A stretch of 64,000 nucleotides of DNA from Clostridia bacterium (GCA_017397845.1 JAFQHU010000001.1:26525-90524), one strand, 5' to 3'. Shown: positions 1-8,407, counted from the stretch's first letter. Translations and numbers: made by a program. Notes: generated by a model not told the origin, from the sequence alone.

Positions 1-48
1 CAAGCCGTGTCCCTACCAAAACGCAGAATTAAAGGCATATCAGCCTCG

Positions 49-92
49 CCTGAAAGGAGAGGTGGCGGCGAAGCCGACGGAGAGGTTTGTGC
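49..92. repeat. Dispersed GGAGAGGTG...GACGGAGAGGTT palindromic repeat, copy 1
   Basis: Hairpin-forming unit with the pattern AGGAGAGGTG, a small inner hairpin (GGCGGCGAAGCCGAC), then GGAGAGGTT. The same framework with different inner hairpins recurs at about 4951, 7379, 23441, 58827, 59100 and 59165, always between genes. The inner stem varies while the outer arms stay, as in REP-like elements. It lies upstream of the str operon promoter. Confidence 0.6.
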
Positions 93-212
93 ATTACTAC
101 CGAATAACCTCTGTCATATTAGTCAAAAATACCTACAAATCTTGTCCTGAAATCGCAGAAAATGGACAAGTATACAATCTTTCACCGTGAAAGCCCACTT
201 TTGAAAAAAATC

Positions 213-241
213 TTGACAAAAATTTCTTTTTATTGTATATT
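213..241 (+). promoter_or_regulatory. Sigma-A promoter of the str operon
   Basis: TTGACA (213-218), a 17-bp spacer and TATATT (236-241) lie about 50 bp upstream of the rpsL start. This is a near-consensus vegetative promoter, as expected for ribosomal protein genes. Confidence 0.75.
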
Positions 242-289
242 ATTAAGGCATGCGACTATGCAAAATTTCAGAGAAAGGAGATGCTACAT

Positions 290-712
290 TTGCCTACCTT
301 TAACCAGTTAGTTCGTAACGGCAGAGAAACACTCGTTAAAAAGCCTAAGGCTCCTGCTCTTCTCAAAGGCCTCAACTCAAAGAGAAATGTTATGACAGAC
401 CATAACTCTCCTCAGAAGCGCGGCGTTTGCACAGCAGTTAAGACAGCTACACCGAAAAAGCCTAACTCAGCTCTTCGTAAGATTGCCAGAGTTCGTCTTA
501 CAAACGGAATCGAAGTTTCAGCTTACATTCCCGGCGTAGGTCACAACCTTCAGGAACACAGCGTTGTTCTTATCCGTGGCGGCAGAGTTAAGGACCTTCC
601 CGGTGTACGTTACCATATCGTACGTGGTACACTCGATACTCAGGGTGTTAACGGAAGAATGCAGAGCCGTTCAAAGTACGGTGCAAAGCGTCCTAAGGCT
701 GCCAAAAAATAA
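290..712 (+). CDS. rpsL: 30S ribosomal protein S12
   Basis: Small-subunit protein at the decoding centre, first gene of the str operon. The product begins [13 protein letters not shown] and includes the conserved [11 protein letters not shown] and [13 protein letters not shown] segments that carry the streptomycin-sensitive residues; both have the wild-type lysines. The start chosen is TTG at 290, because AAAGGAG lies 9 nt upstream and the protein then has the family length (140 aa). The ATG nine bases earlier abuts the Shine-Dalgarno site and would be unusable. An own promoter lies at 213-241. rpsG follows after an unusually long 198-nt gap. Confidence 0.97.
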   Translation: MPTFNQLVRNGRETLVKKPKAPALLKGLNSKRNVMTDHNSPQKRGVCTAVKTATPKKPNSALRKIARVRLTNGIEVSAYIPGVGHNLQEHSVVLIRGGRVKDLPGVRYHIVRGTLDTQGVNGRMQSRSKYGAKRPKAAKK

Positions 713-910
713 TTCGGTGAAATTCCGGATAAACCTTAATTAAATTCCGTAGTCAGACGGAAAAGCTATGAATTGACAAATCTTCTTGCAGGCAGACTCT
801 TATGAGTCTAAGCGAGAGTGTATATATATGTATATGCCTCTCATTTGGTGCCGACGGGAATTTGTCACTCGAGTACCTATGATATCATTACTATGAAGGA
901 GGGAAGCGCA
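713..910 (+). promoter_or_regulatory. Long structured rpsL-rpsG spacer
   Basis: No gene is seen in this spacer. It holds a perfect 6-bp hairpin AGACTC-TTAT-GAGTCT (794-809) followed by an alternating TATATATATG stretch and a GAGAG/CTCTC pairing that could form a second stem ahead of the rpsG ribosome-binding site. A TTGACA at 773 lacks a well-spaced -10. The layout would suit translational autoregulation of the operon, but that is inference. Confidence 0.35.
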
Positions 911-1381
911 GTGCCAAGAAGAGGCCAGATAGCAAAACGTGATGTTTTGCCCGATCCGCTTTACAATTCAAAACTCGTAACACGTCTTATCAACAGCGTT
1001 ATGTACGACGGTAAGAAGGGTGTTGCACAGAAAATTGTTTATGATGCATTCGACATCATTAAGGAAAAGACCGGTAAGGAGCCCCTCGAAGTTTTCGAGG
1101 CCGCTATGGAAAACGTAATGCCTTTACTCGAAGTTAAGGCTCGCCGTGTAGGTGGTTCAACTTATCAGGTTCCCATGGATGTCCGTCCCGAAAGAAGACA
1201 GACACTCGGTCTTCGTTGGATTACTCTTTACAGCCGTCAGCGTTCAGAAAGAACAATGAAGGAAAGACTTGCCAACGAAATCATTGATGCTACCAACGAA
1301 ACAGGTTCAGCATTCAAAAAGCGTGAAGATACCCATAAAATGGCAGAAGCCAACAAGGCTTTCGCACATTTCAGATGGTAA
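911..1381 (+). CDS. rpsG: 30S ribosomal protein S7
   Basis: Primary 16S rRNA-binding protein that nucleates assembly of the 30S head. The product, [19 protein letters not shown] onward, is 156 aa, the normal bacterial length, and includes the conserved [14 protein letters not shown] and [11 protein letters not shown] segments. The start is GTG at 911: AAGGAGG lies 8-9 nt upstream, and an ATG at 818 would add an unrelated 31-residue leader. It is the second gene of the rpsL-rpsG-fusA-tuf operon; fusA begins 40 nt after its stop. Confidence 0.97.
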   Translation: MPRRGQIAKRDVLPDPLYNSKLVTRLINSVMYDGKKGVAQKIVYDAFDIIKEKTGKEPLEVFEAAMENVMPLLEVKARRVGGSTYQVPMDVRPERRQTLGLRWITLYSRQRSERTMKERLANEIIDATNETGSAFKKREDTHKMAEANKAFAHFRW

Positions 1382-1420
1382 TAATCTTATTCGCTTAAAT
1401 TCTGACAGGAGGATAAAATT

Positions 1421-3499
1421 ATGGCCAGAAAGGTATCTCTTGAAAAAACAAGAAATATTGGTATTATGGCTCATATCGACGCCGGTAAGACAACAACTTC
1501 CGAGAGAATTCTCTATTACACAGGCGTTAACCATAAGATTGGTGAAACCCACGACGGTTCAGCCACTATGGACTGGATGGCACAGGAGCAGGAAAGAGGT
1601 ATCACAATTACCTCCGCTGCTACCACATGCTTCTGGAAAGAGCACCGTATCAATATCATCGACACTCCGGGCCACGTTGACTTTACTGTTGAAGTTCAGC
1701 GTTCACTCCGCGTACTTGACGGTTCCGTAACCGTTCTCTGCGCCAAGGGTGGTGTTGAGCCTCAGAGTGAAACAGTTTGGCGTCAGGCTGACGAGTATAA
1801 AGTTCCCAGAATGATCTATGTCAACAAAATGGACATTATGGGTGCAGACTTCTACCGCGTTCTTTCGATGATCAAAGAGCGCTTCAACTGCAACGCAGTT
1901 CCCGTTCAGCTCCCCATCGGTTCAGAAAGCACCTTCAAAGGTATTGTTGACCTTGTTAACAATAACGCCATCGTTTACTACGATGACCTCGGTAAGGATG
2001 TAAGAATCGAAGAAATTCCCGAAGAAATGGCTGAGCTTGCAGCTGAATACCGCCAAAAGCTTATCGACTCCGTTGTTGAAATGGACGACGAGCTCATGGA
2101 AAAATATTTCGAGGGTATCGAGCCCTCAGTTGAAGAGATAAAAAAGGTAATCAGAAAGGCTACTATCGCCAACGATATGGTTCCCGTTTGCTGCGGTACT
2201 TCTTACCGTAACAAGGGCGTTCAGCCCCTTCTCGACAACATCGTAGATTATATGCCCGCTCCCACAGATATCGAAGCTATCAAGGGTGTTAACCCCGAAA
2301 CAGAAGAAGAGGAAGTAAGACATTCTTCCGACGAGGAGCCCTTTGCAGCTCTTGCATTCAAGATAGCAACCGACCCGTTCATGGGTAAGCTTTGCTTCTT
2401 CCGTGTATATTCCGGTACTGTTGAAGCAGGTACCACAGTTTACAACTCCGTGAAGGACAGCAGAGAAAGACTCGGCCGTATCCTTCAAATGCACGCTAAC
2501 CATCGTGAAGACATTGATATCGTTTACTCAGGTGATATCGCTGCTACAGTAGGTCTCAAAAACACCACCACCGGTGACACCCTCTGTGATGCAAAGAATC
2601 CCATCATTCTCGAATCAATGAACTTCCCCGAACCCGTTATCCGTGTCGCTATCGAGCCCAAAACAAAGGCAGGTCAGGAAAAGATGGGTATCGCTCTTCA
2701 GAAGCTTGCTGAAGAAGACCCCACATTCCGTTGCTATACAGACGAAGAAACAGGTCAGACCATCATCGCAGGTATGGGTGAGCTTCATCTCGAAATCATC
2801 GTAGACAGACTTCTCCGTGAATTCAAAGTTGAAGCTAACGTAGGTAAACCTCAGGTTGCTTACAGAGAAACCATCCGCGCTGCTGCTTCTTCCGATACCA
2901 AATACGCTCGTCAGTCAGGCGGTAAGGGTCAGTACGGTCACGTTAAAATCAATATTGAACCCAACCCCGACAAAGGCTACGAATTCGTTAACAACATCGT
3001 CGGCGGTGCTATTCCCAAAGAATATATCGCTCCCGTCGATGCAGGTATCCAGGGCGCTATGCAGTCAGGTGTTATCGCCGGCTACAGCATGGTTGACGTC
3101 AAGGTTACTCTTTACGACGGTTCATATCATGAGGTTGACTCATCAGAAATGGCTTTCAAAATCGCCGGCTCTATGGCATTCAAGGATGCCGCAAAGAAGG
3201 CACAGCCCGTTCTCCTTGAGCCCATCATGAAAGTTGTTGTTATCACCCCCGAAGAGTATATGGGTGACGTTATCGGTGACCTTAACTCTCGCCGCGGTGA
3301 AATCCAGGGCTTCGAAGACCGTACAGGCGTTAAGCAGATTAACTCCAGAGTTCCCCTTGCAGAAATGTTCGGATATGCTACCGACCTTCGTTCAAAGACA
3401 CAGGGCCGCGGTCAGTATGTAATGGAACCCGACGGTTACAAAGAGATTCCCAAGTCAATTTCTGAGGCAATTGTATCAGAAAGAGCAAAGAGAGACTAA
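1421..3499 (+). CDS. fusA: Elongation factor G
   Basis: Ribosomal translocase GTPase, 692 aa, the usual full length. The G domain shows AHIDAGKTT (P-loop, residues 17-25), [11 protein letters not shown] (switch I), DTPGH (switch II) and NKMD. Later domains show the typical GMGELHLEI and [10 protein letters not shown] segments, and the C-terminal domain ends in [13 protein letters not shown]. The start ATG is preceded by ACAGGAGGA. It follows rpsG in the str operon and precedes tuf, which has its own promoter. Nothing is odd about it. Confidence 0.98.
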   Translation: MARKVSLEKTRNIGIMAHIDAGKTTTSERILYYTGVNHKIGETHDGSATMDWMAQEQERGITITSAATTCFWKEHRINIIDTPGHVDFTVEVQRSLRVLDGSVTVLCAKGGVEPQSETVWRQADEYKVPRMIYVNKMDIMGADFYRVLSMIKERFNCNAVPVQLPIGSESTFKGIVDLVNNNAIVYYDDLGKDVRIEEIPEEMAELAAEYRQKLIDSVVEMDDELMEKYFEGIEPSVEEIKKVIRKATIANDMVPVCCGTSYRNKGVQPLLDNIVDYMPAPTDIEAIKGVNPETEEEEVRHSSDEEPFAALAFKIATDPFMGKLCFFRVYSGTVEAGTTVYNSVKDSRERLGRILQMHANHREDIDIVYSGDIAATVGLKNTTTGDTLCDAKNPIILESMNFPEPVIRVAIEPKTKAGQEKMGIALQKLAEEDPTFRCYTDEETGQTIIAGMGELHLEIIVDRLLREFKVEANVGKPQVAYRETIRAAASSDTKYARQSGGKGQYGHVKINIEPNPDKGYEFVNNIVGGAIPKEYIAPVDAGIQGAMQSGVIAGYSMVDVKVTLYDGSYHEVDSSEMAFKIAGSMAFKDAAKKAQPVLLEPIMKVVVITPEEYMGDVIGDLNSRRGEIQGFEDRTGVKQINSRVPLAEMFGYATDLRSKTQGRGQYVMEPDGYKEIPKSISEAIVSERAKRD

Positions 3500-3516
3500 T
3501 TTTTCTCAAAAAAGAC

Positions 3517-3545
3517 TTGAAATTTTGTTCTATTATTGATAGAAT
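3517..3545 (+). promoter_or_regulatory. Sigma-A promoter of tuf
   Basis: TTGAAA (3517-3522), 17-bp spacer, TAGAAT (3540-3545), in the 112-nt gap between fusA and tuf. This allows tuf to be transcribed more strongly than the rest of the str operon. Confidence 0.6.
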
Positions 3546-3611
3546 ATAAACAATGCAGTGTAAACTGCAACCAAATAAAAAATTATTGCTAATATTAAGG
3601 AGGAGATTCCA

Positions 3612-4814
3612 ATGGCAAAAGCAAAATTCGAAAGAACCAAACCCCACGTTAACATTGGTACTATCGGCCACGTTGACCACGGTAAGACAACTCTTACAGC
3701 AGCTATCACAAAGACCCTCGCTATGAAGGGCGGCGCAGACTTCATCGACTACGCAAACATCGATAAGGCTCCCGAAGAAAGAGAGCGCGGTATCACAATC
3801 AACACCGCTCACGTTGAGTACGAGACTGAAACACGTCACTACGCTCACGTTGACTGCCCGGGTCACGCCGACTACATCAAAAACATGATCACAGGTGCTG
3901 CACAGATGGACGGTGCTATCCTTGTTATCGCTTCTACAGACGGCCCCATGGCTCAGACAAAAGAACACCTTCTTCTTGCTCGTCAGGTTGGCGTTCCCTA
4001 CATCATCGTATTCATGAACAAAGTTGACCAGGTTGACGACGAAGAACTTCTTGAACTCGTTGAAATGGAAATCAGAGAAACTCTTGACGAATATGAATTC
4101 CCCGGCGATGATACACCCATCATCAAGGGTTCAGCTCTCAAGGCTCTCGAATAAGCAGGCGGCGACGTAAACGCTCCCGAGCTTGCTCCTATCTGGGAAC
4201 TCATGGCTGCAGTTGACAGCTACATCCCCACTCCCGACCGTAAGGCAGACCTTCCCTTCCTTATGCCCGTTGAAGACGTATTCACCATCACAGGTCGTGG
4301 TACTGTTGCTACAGGTAGAGTTGAAAGAGGTCAGCTCAAGACAGGTGAAGAACTCGAAATCGTTGGTCTTACAGAAGAAAAGAGAAAGACCGTATGTACC
4401 GGTATCGAAATGTTCAGAAAGATCCTCGACTATGCAGAGGCTGGTGACAACATCGGTGCTCTTCTTCGTGGTATCCAGAGAACAGAAATCGAACGTGGTC
4501 AGGTTCTTGCAAAGCCCGGCTCAATCCACCCCCACACAAAGTTCCGTGGTCAGGTTTACGTTCTTAATAAGGATGAAGGCGGCCGTCATACACCTTTCTT
4601 CAACAACTACCGTCCTCAGTTCTACTTCAGAACAACTGACGTTACCGGTATCATCACCCTTCCCGAAGGCACAGAAATGTGTATGCCCGGTGACAACGTT
4701 GAAATGGACGTTGAACTTATCACAGAAATCGCTATCGAAGAAGGTCTTCGTTTCGCTATCCGTGAAGGTGGCCGTACAGTTGGTTCAGGCGTTGTTATCG
4801 CTATCAACGACTAA
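3612..4814 (+). CDS. tuf: Elongation factor Tu, frame interrupted by an in-frame TAA
   Basis: EF-Tu delivers aminoacyl-tRNA to the ribosome as a GTP complex. Domain 1 shows GHVDHGKTT (P-loop), [26 protein letters not shown] and SALKALE. Domains 2 and 3 continue with [12 protein letters not shown] and [11 protein letters not shown] to the normal C-terminus [13 protein letters not shown]. Codon 181 (4152-4154) is TAA, yet the frame continues without any shift through [16 protein letters not shown] into the rest of the protein, so translation as written gives a 180-aa fragment. The next in-frame ATG (4203) lacks a good ribosome-binding site. A single-base error or mutation explains this most simply. 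The ATG at 3612 follows AAGGAGGAG. Confidence 0.9.
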
Positions 4815-4837
4815 TTCGAACAGCTTTTATAAAAATC

Positions 4838-4868
4838 AAGACTCTCACAGATGTGGGAGTCTTTTTTT
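4838..4868 (+). terminator. Rho-independent terminator after tuf
   Basis: Stem AAGACTCTCAC / GTGGGAGTCTT around a short loop, followed by a T run (4862-4868). It ends the str operon. Confidence 0.85.
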
Positions 4869-4942
4869 ATGCAAAATGCAAAGTGCAAAATGCAAAATGG
4901 CGTCGGACGCTCCGGAATGAAAAGTAATGATATCCCGCCACC
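4869..4942 (+). repeat. ATGCAAA-type repeat, end type 1, copy A
   Basis: Tandem ATGCAAA-like heptamers, then ATGGCG, a small hairpin region with TCCGGAA, closing with GATATCCCGCC at 4928-4938. The same framework (heptamers, GGCGGG, GATATNCCGCC) recurs at 29276, 30831-30900 (reverse), 35693-35761 (reverse) and 55256. It sits immediately after the tuf terminator. Confidence 0.7.
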
Positions 4943-4950
4943 TAAAAAAA

Positions 4951-5000
4951 GCCTCTCCTTACTAAGGAGAGGTGGCACACGCAGTGTGACGGAGGGGCTC
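4951..5000. repeat. Dispersed GGAGAGGTG...GACGGAGGGG repeat, copy 2
   Basis: CCTCTCCTTACTAAGGAGAGG hairpin-like arm, GGTGGCACACGCAGTGTGAC inner hairpin, then GGAGGGG. It belongs to the same family as the copy at 49-92. Confidence 0.65.
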
Positions 5001-5012
5001 ATCACCACAAAA

Positions 5013-5049
5013 ATAACCGCTCATTTTATAATTTAAAATGAACGGTTAT
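5013..5049 (-). terminator. Terminator of the XRE regulator gene
   Basis: Long inverted repeat ATAACCGCTCATTTTA / TAAAATGAACGGTTAT overlapping the end of the minus-strand gene, followed on the minus strand by a T run. A T-rich stretch on the other side may make it bidirectional. Confidence 0.65.
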
Positions 5050-5258
5050 CTGCTTTTTTCATCACTTAATCCTAAAATATAATCAGAGGTGACATTATAA
5101 AATTTACACAATGTAATGAGGCTTTCTATCGGGAGGCTTCTTTTTTTGTTTTCATACATTCCGTAGGCCTGGGTAGTGATTTTCAGCACCTTCGCCACAT
5201 CCTCCTGCTTTAAATCATTGTCAATCCGCAGGTCATAAAGTCGTTTGGTGTAATCCAT
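5046..5258 (-). CDS. XRE-family transcriptional regulator
   Basis: A 70-aa protein that is almost entirely a Cro/C1-type helix-turn-helix: DLRIDNDLKQEDVAKVL, then TTQAYGMYENKKRSLPIESL (recognition helix region), and YNVTSDYILGLSD at the end. That ending is the common XRE finish in Firmicutes. It binds DNA as a dimer (family knowledge). The start is taken at the second ATG (5258), 7 nt after AGGAGG; the first ATG (5264) touches the Shine-Dalgarno site. It is divergent from the secreted protein gene at 5384, and the shared intergenic region holds three identical-pattern palindromes. It probably represses that gene and itself; this is inference. Confidence 0.88.
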   Translation of the reverse strand: MDYTKRLYDLRIDNDLKQEDVAKVLKITTQAYGMYENKKRSLPIESLITLCKFYNVTSDYILGLSDEKSR

Positions 5259-5281
5259 CGTCATACCTCCTTTATGTAAAT

Positions 5282-5360
5282 TATAAACAAAATGTTTATA
5301 AGACTATTGACATTAAACGGATTGTTTAATATAATTGTTGTATTAAACAAAATGTTTAAT
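5282..5360. promoter_or_regulatory. Three palindromic operators at exact 30-bp spacing
   Basis: Near-perfect palindromes TATAAACAAAATGTTTATA (5282-5300), ATTAAACGGATTGTTTAAT (5312-5330) and ATTAAACAAAATGTTTAAT (5342-5360) are centred at 5291, 5321 and 5351, exactly 30 bp or about three helical turns apart. The first overlaps a TATAAT (5280-5285, minus strand) suited to the regulator gene. The second fills the spacer of the promoter of the gene at 5384, and the third covers its transcription start. Confidence 0.85.
5307..5335 (+). promoter_or_regulatory. Consensus sigma-A promoter of the LRR protein gene
   Basis: TTGACA (5307-5312), 17-bp spacer, TATAAT (5330-5335): a perfect consensus. A palindromic operator occupies the spacer, so a bound regulator would exclude RNA polymerase. 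Confidence 0.85.
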
Positions 5361-5383
5361 ACAAATGAAAGGAAGATATGATC

Positions 5384-7315
5384 ATGAAAACAAGTAAAAA
5401 ACTTTTAACGGGCATTGTTTTAGTGCTCACATTGATGCTGTGCCTCGTTTTCGGTGCGAGTGCACTTGATGAAACAGGTAAATGCGGAGATAATGTGTTT
5501 TGGACTTATGATAGCAGCACTGAGATATTAACAATCAGCGGTCAGGGAAAAATGTGGAATTCTGATGAGGATGGTTATAATTATAGTAGACCGCCATATC
5601 ATGATATTGACTATAAATATGTTGTGATTCAAAATGGTGTTACTGCAATTAGCGCATATGCTTTCTCTAATTCCCAAGTTACAACAATTTCCATTCCTTC
5701 CAGTGTTAAAAAGATAGGAAAATGTGCGTTTTATGAAACCTATGCATTAAAAAATGTTATTATACCTTATGGTGTTGAAACGATAGGTGATTATGCTTTT
5801 CATTATTGCGTTTCATTGGAAAAAATTGTTCTGCCCGATTCTGTAAGGAGTGTCGGCATCGGAGTGTTTTCCAATTGTTGCGGTGTAGAGGTGTATTATA
5901 CGGGCAGTCAGGAGCAGTGGAATAATGTTTCAGGTTACGAGAGTATTGCTTCAGGGCGTATGAATTATAATTACTGTAAAAATCATACCAATACCGAAGC
6001 ACGAGATGAAATCACACCTACCTGTGTTGAATCGGGTTGTTCAGCAGGTGTATTCTGCAATATATGTGGTTATAGGGTGTCGGGAATGGATTTTATGAAA
6101 CCTGTTCGTCACACAGACGCCTTATATGACGGTGTATGTGATATTTGTGGTGATAGTGCATCCGATGTTCATTCTGATAAAGAAATAAGATATTATACAC
6201 GTAAAAATGATGCGCTGAGATATATTCCTGAAAAAACAGGCACATTCAAACTGGATATTGTGTATTCTTCTGTTAATGTGCAGACTTTTGTGTACATATA
6301 TGACGTTGAAAATCAAACTTATTTATACTCGGATGACACTTGGGAAGGAGATATAAGTGTTGATTTGTTTGCAGGAAAAACATATTTGATTGAATGTGAA
6401 TATGAAGAAAGTCAATTAGGTTATATAGATATAAAGTTAAGACTTCAACATGAGCATGCAAACACAGTATATTATTCTGAAACCGTACCTACATGTACGA
6501 AATCGGGTTATACTGATGGCGTGTATTGTAATGATTGCGATAAATGGATTCAAGGACATTCGGAAATTGACAGCTTAGGTCATAATTATGATAAAACAGT
6601 AATAAACCCCGGTAGTTGTACTGAAGAGTACGTTGTACATTTTAAATGCAAGGTCTGCGGCTATGAAATAACCGAGTTCTATGGTTTGAAACATAATTAT
6701 GACGATGACAGTGTATGCAAAGATTGCGGTTATAGGTATGTTGAGTGGGAAGAACAGTTTGATACTACAAATCAGATAAAAGTAAGATATGAATCAACCG
6801 CCTTCGAATATGGAACAAACCTTGTTGTTGAAAAAGGACAAAATGCTAATTTTGTATTTGAAGAAAGATACGGAAAATATATTTCTTATGACATTTCCTT
6901 CGTTCTCAACGGTGAAAAAGTACAACCCAACGGAAATGTAACAGTTAAAATTCCTATTCCAACAGATTTCAGTGCTGAAAATTGTGTGATATATTACGTA
7001 GATGTCAACGGAAACAAAACACTAATTCCCAGCAGATACGAAGACGGTTACATAGTTTTCGAAACTGACCATTTCAGTGAATATGTTCTCGTTGATGAAA
7101 GCAGTGCCATAGGCGGTGCCACTGAGCCATCTGAACCTACAGATCCTGATGAACCTACAACAGAACCCGACGAACCCAACGAACCCGACACATCCGACTG
7201 CACACACATGTGCCACAAATCAGGCTTTATGGGCTTTATCTGGAAAATCGTACAGTTTTTCTGGAAGCTCTTCAAAATCAATCCGGTCTGCGAATGCGGT
7301 ATGGCACATTATTAA
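5384..7315 (+). CDS. Secreted leucine-rich-repeat (BspA-like) protein with Cys-pair repeats
   Basis: 643 aa. It has a Sec signal peptide (residues 1-27, ending GASA). Residues about 75-180 hold LRR_5/BspA-type repeats such as TISIPSSVKKIGKCAF and IVLPDSVRSVGIGVF. Three Cys-pair modules of the form TC..SG....G.FCN.CG follow. A beta-rich domain has KVRYESTAFEYG, and then comes a Pro/Glu/Asp linker (EPTDPDEPTTEPDEP). The last about 35 residues form a distinctive tail: CTHMCHKSG, a Trp/Phe-rich amphipathic stretch (FIWKIVQFFWKLF), then CECGMAHY. The protein probably acts at the cell surface in adhesion; function is inferred. The ATG at 5384 is preferred over 5378 because of spacing from AAAGGAAG. 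It is probably controlled by the divergent XRE regulator. Confidence 0.85.
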   Translation: MKTSKKLLTGIVLVLTLMLCLVFGASALDETGKCGDNVFWTYDSSTEILTISGQGKMWNSDEDGYNYSRPPYHDIDYKYVVIQNGVTAISAYAFSNSQVTTISIPSSVKKIGKCAFYETYALKNVIIPYGVETIGDYAFHYCVSLEKIVLPDSVRSVGIGVFSNCCGVEVYYTGSQEQWNNVSGYESIASGRMNYNYCKNHTNTEARDEITPTCVESGCSAGVFCNICGYRVSGMDFMKPVRHTDALYDGVCDICGDSASDVHSDKEIRYYTRKNDALRYIPEKTGTFKLDIVYSSVNVQTFVYIYDVENQTYLYSDDTWEGDISVDLFAGKTYLIECEYEESQLGYIDIKLRLQHEHANTVYYSETVPTCTKSGYTDGVYCNDCDKWIQGHSEIDSLGHNYDKTVINPGSCTEEYVVHFKCKVCGYEITEFYGLKHNYDDDSVCKDCGYRYVEWEEQFDTTNQIKVRYESTAFEYGTNLVVEKGQNANFVFEERYGKYISYDISFVLNGEKVQPNGNVTVKIPIPTDFSAENCVIYYVDVNGNKTLIPSRYEDGYIVFETDHFSEYVLVDESSAIGGATEPSEPTDPDEPTTEPDEPNEPDTSDCTHMCHKSGFMGFIWKIVQFFWKLFKINPVCECGMAHY

Positions 7316-7330
7316 TATTATAAGCATAAC

Positions 7331-7364
7331 AAAAGACAGGCTCACTACTCGGAGTCTGTCTTTT
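7331..7364 (+). terminator. Terminator after the LRR protein gene
   Basis: AAAAGACAG / CTGTCTTTT stem with an inner GCTC/GAGT pairing and T-rich downstream arm. Confidence 0.7.
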
Positions 7365-7378
7365 CTTCTGTCATAAGC

Positions 7379-7430
7379 ACCTCCCCATGATTTCAGGGGA
7401 GGTGTCAATCGCAGATTGACGGAGGGGTTC
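7379..7430. repeat. Dispersed GGGGAGGTG...GACGGAGGGG repeat, copy 3
   Basis: CACCTCCCC / GGGGAGGTG outer hairpin followed by the inner stem GTCAATCGCAGATTGAC and GGAGGGG. Same family as at 49, 4951 and 23441. Confidence 0.65.
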
Positions 7431-7433
7431 GTC

Positions 7434-7649
7434 TCACGAATAATAATTTCTAAGTCTGTTCGCTTTCTCCTCTAACTCGCTTTTTTCATCATATAATATC
7501 TGTAGCAGAGTGGACAGCCTTTTAACCTCGGTGTAATTTTCTTTTCTTCGTGCCTGCAACAGCTTTTTTCTGTTGATTTCTATAACCTGCTTCTGTACTG
7601 CTACGGAGTGGTCGTATTCTTTAGCCAAATCCTGTAAAGTGCCGTTCAT
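7434..7649 (-). CDS. Small coiled-coil protein of unknown function
   Basis: 71 aa, not recognised. It is highly charged and predicted to be almost all helical, with heptad-like spacing (KQVIEINRKKLLQARRKENY, then VKRLSTLLQILYDEKSELEEKANRL). There is no signal peptide or membrane segment. The start taken here is the ATG whose first base overlaps the stop of the preceding regulator gene (TAATG), which implies translational coupling; an ATG 12 nt upstream is possible. It is co-transcribed with the sigma-like/XRE regulator and could be its partner or antagonist, but that is speculation. Confidence 0.65.
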   Translation of the reverse strand: MNGTLQDLAKEYDHSVAVQKQVIEINRKKLLQARRKENYTEVKRLSTLLQILYDEKSELEEKANRLRNYYS

Positions 7650-8272
7650 TAATTTCCGCATCCTTTCTTTGGTGGGGGAGCATTGCCGAAAATTATGTAA
7701 TCAGCTGTGGTTTCGTAAAAAACGGAAAGCTTTCTGATTTCCGTGGCGGTCAGCTCGCGTCCCTTTTCTTCCGCTTCTCTGAGCGTTCTTTCTGCTATGC
7801 CCGTCATTTCGCTTACATCCTTGAGCTCAAAGCCCTGCTTAAGCCTCAGCTGTCTGAGCCGTAAAGAGATAACCTCAGGCTCCGTATAGCTGAAAAGAGC
7901 ATCCTTGCTTTTTAATATAACCCTCGCTCTGGTTGAAAAGCAGGGACCGTAACGGTATTCGAGAGCATACTTAAGCTTTTCATAAATGGTGTCCGTTATT
8001 TTTTCCAATCTTCTGCCTACGGTTGACGGCTCAATGGCAAGCTTGCGTGCGATTTCGCTTTTTGTGAGTCCTTTAAACCAATGAAGCTCCACGATAAGCC
8101 TGTCAGAGGGGGAAAGCTCCTGTCTGATTACCTTGTTCACAAGCTCGTTAAGCTCGCACCTTCTCTGTCTCAGAATATATCCGTCTATATCCTCATAGGC
8201 TTCTCTCTGCCATTTGCTGAAGGCTTCACGGGCAAGAAAATATTCTTCTTTTTCGAAGCTGTTAAGATACAT
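7649..8272 (-). CDS. Sigma-70 region-4-like / XRE two-domain regulator
   Basis: 207 aa with two DNA-binding domains. Residues about 45-100 resemble sigma-70 region 4 or a LuxR-like HTH: LSPSDRLIVELHWFKGLTKS then EIARKLAIEPSTVGRRL. Residues about 135-200 are a Cro/C1 HTH: LRLRQLRLKQGFELKDVSEM, TGIAERTLREAEEKG, then ETTADYIIFG. There is no region 2, so it is unlikely to be a complete sigma factor. The start at 8272 follows GACAGGAGG; upstream in-frame ATG codons lack such a site. A consensus promoter and a LexA-like box lie upstream, suggesting damage induction. The next gene overlaps its stop. Confidence 0.75.
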   Translation of the reverse strand: MYLNSFEKEEYFLAREAFSKWQREAYEDIDGYILRQRRCELNELVNKVIRQELSPSDRLIVELHWFKGLTKSEIARKLAIEPSTVGRRLEKITDTIYEKLKYALEYRYGPCFSTRARVILKSKDALFSYTEPEVISLRLRQLRLKQGFELKDVSEMTGIAERTLREAEEKGRELTATEIRKLSVFYETTADYIIFGNAPPPKKGCGN

Positions 8273-8352
8273 TTTTATCTTTTCCTCCTGTCTTTTATTT
8301 GCTTTATTTACTGTCTTAACGGGGCATGACAGCCATAAAAGCTGCACTGAAA

Positions 8353-8366
8353 CGAACATTTGTTCG
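8353..8366. promoter_or_regulatory. LexA-like (SOS) box
   Basis: The near-palindrome CGAACATTTGTTCG resembles the Gram-positive LexA site (CGAAC-N4-GTTCG core). It lies about +6 to +19 relative to the start site predicted from the minus-strand promoter at 8379-8407, a position where bound LexA would block transcription. Confidence 0.65.
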
Positions 8367-8378
8367 CTTACAAATTCA

Positions 8379-8407
8379 ATTTTAGAGACAAAAATAACAT
8401 CTGTCAA
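8379..8407 (-). promoter_or_regulatory. Sigma-A promoter of the HTH regulator operon
   Basis: On the minus strand: TTGACA (8407-8402), 17-bp spacer, TAAAAT (8384-8379). The LexA-like box follows directly. Confidence 0.75.

Noticed and set aside
4203..4814. Separate gene for the C-terminal two-thirds of EF-Tu starting at ATG 4203
   Set aside because: It lies in the same frame as tuf, downstream of a single TAA, without a Shine-Dalgarno site; it is better explained as the remainder of an interrupted tuf.
4869..4910. CRISPR-like short tandem repeats (ATGCAAA units)
   Set aside because: The units are 7 bp, contiguous and without spacers; they are part of a dispersed repeat, not a CRISPR array.
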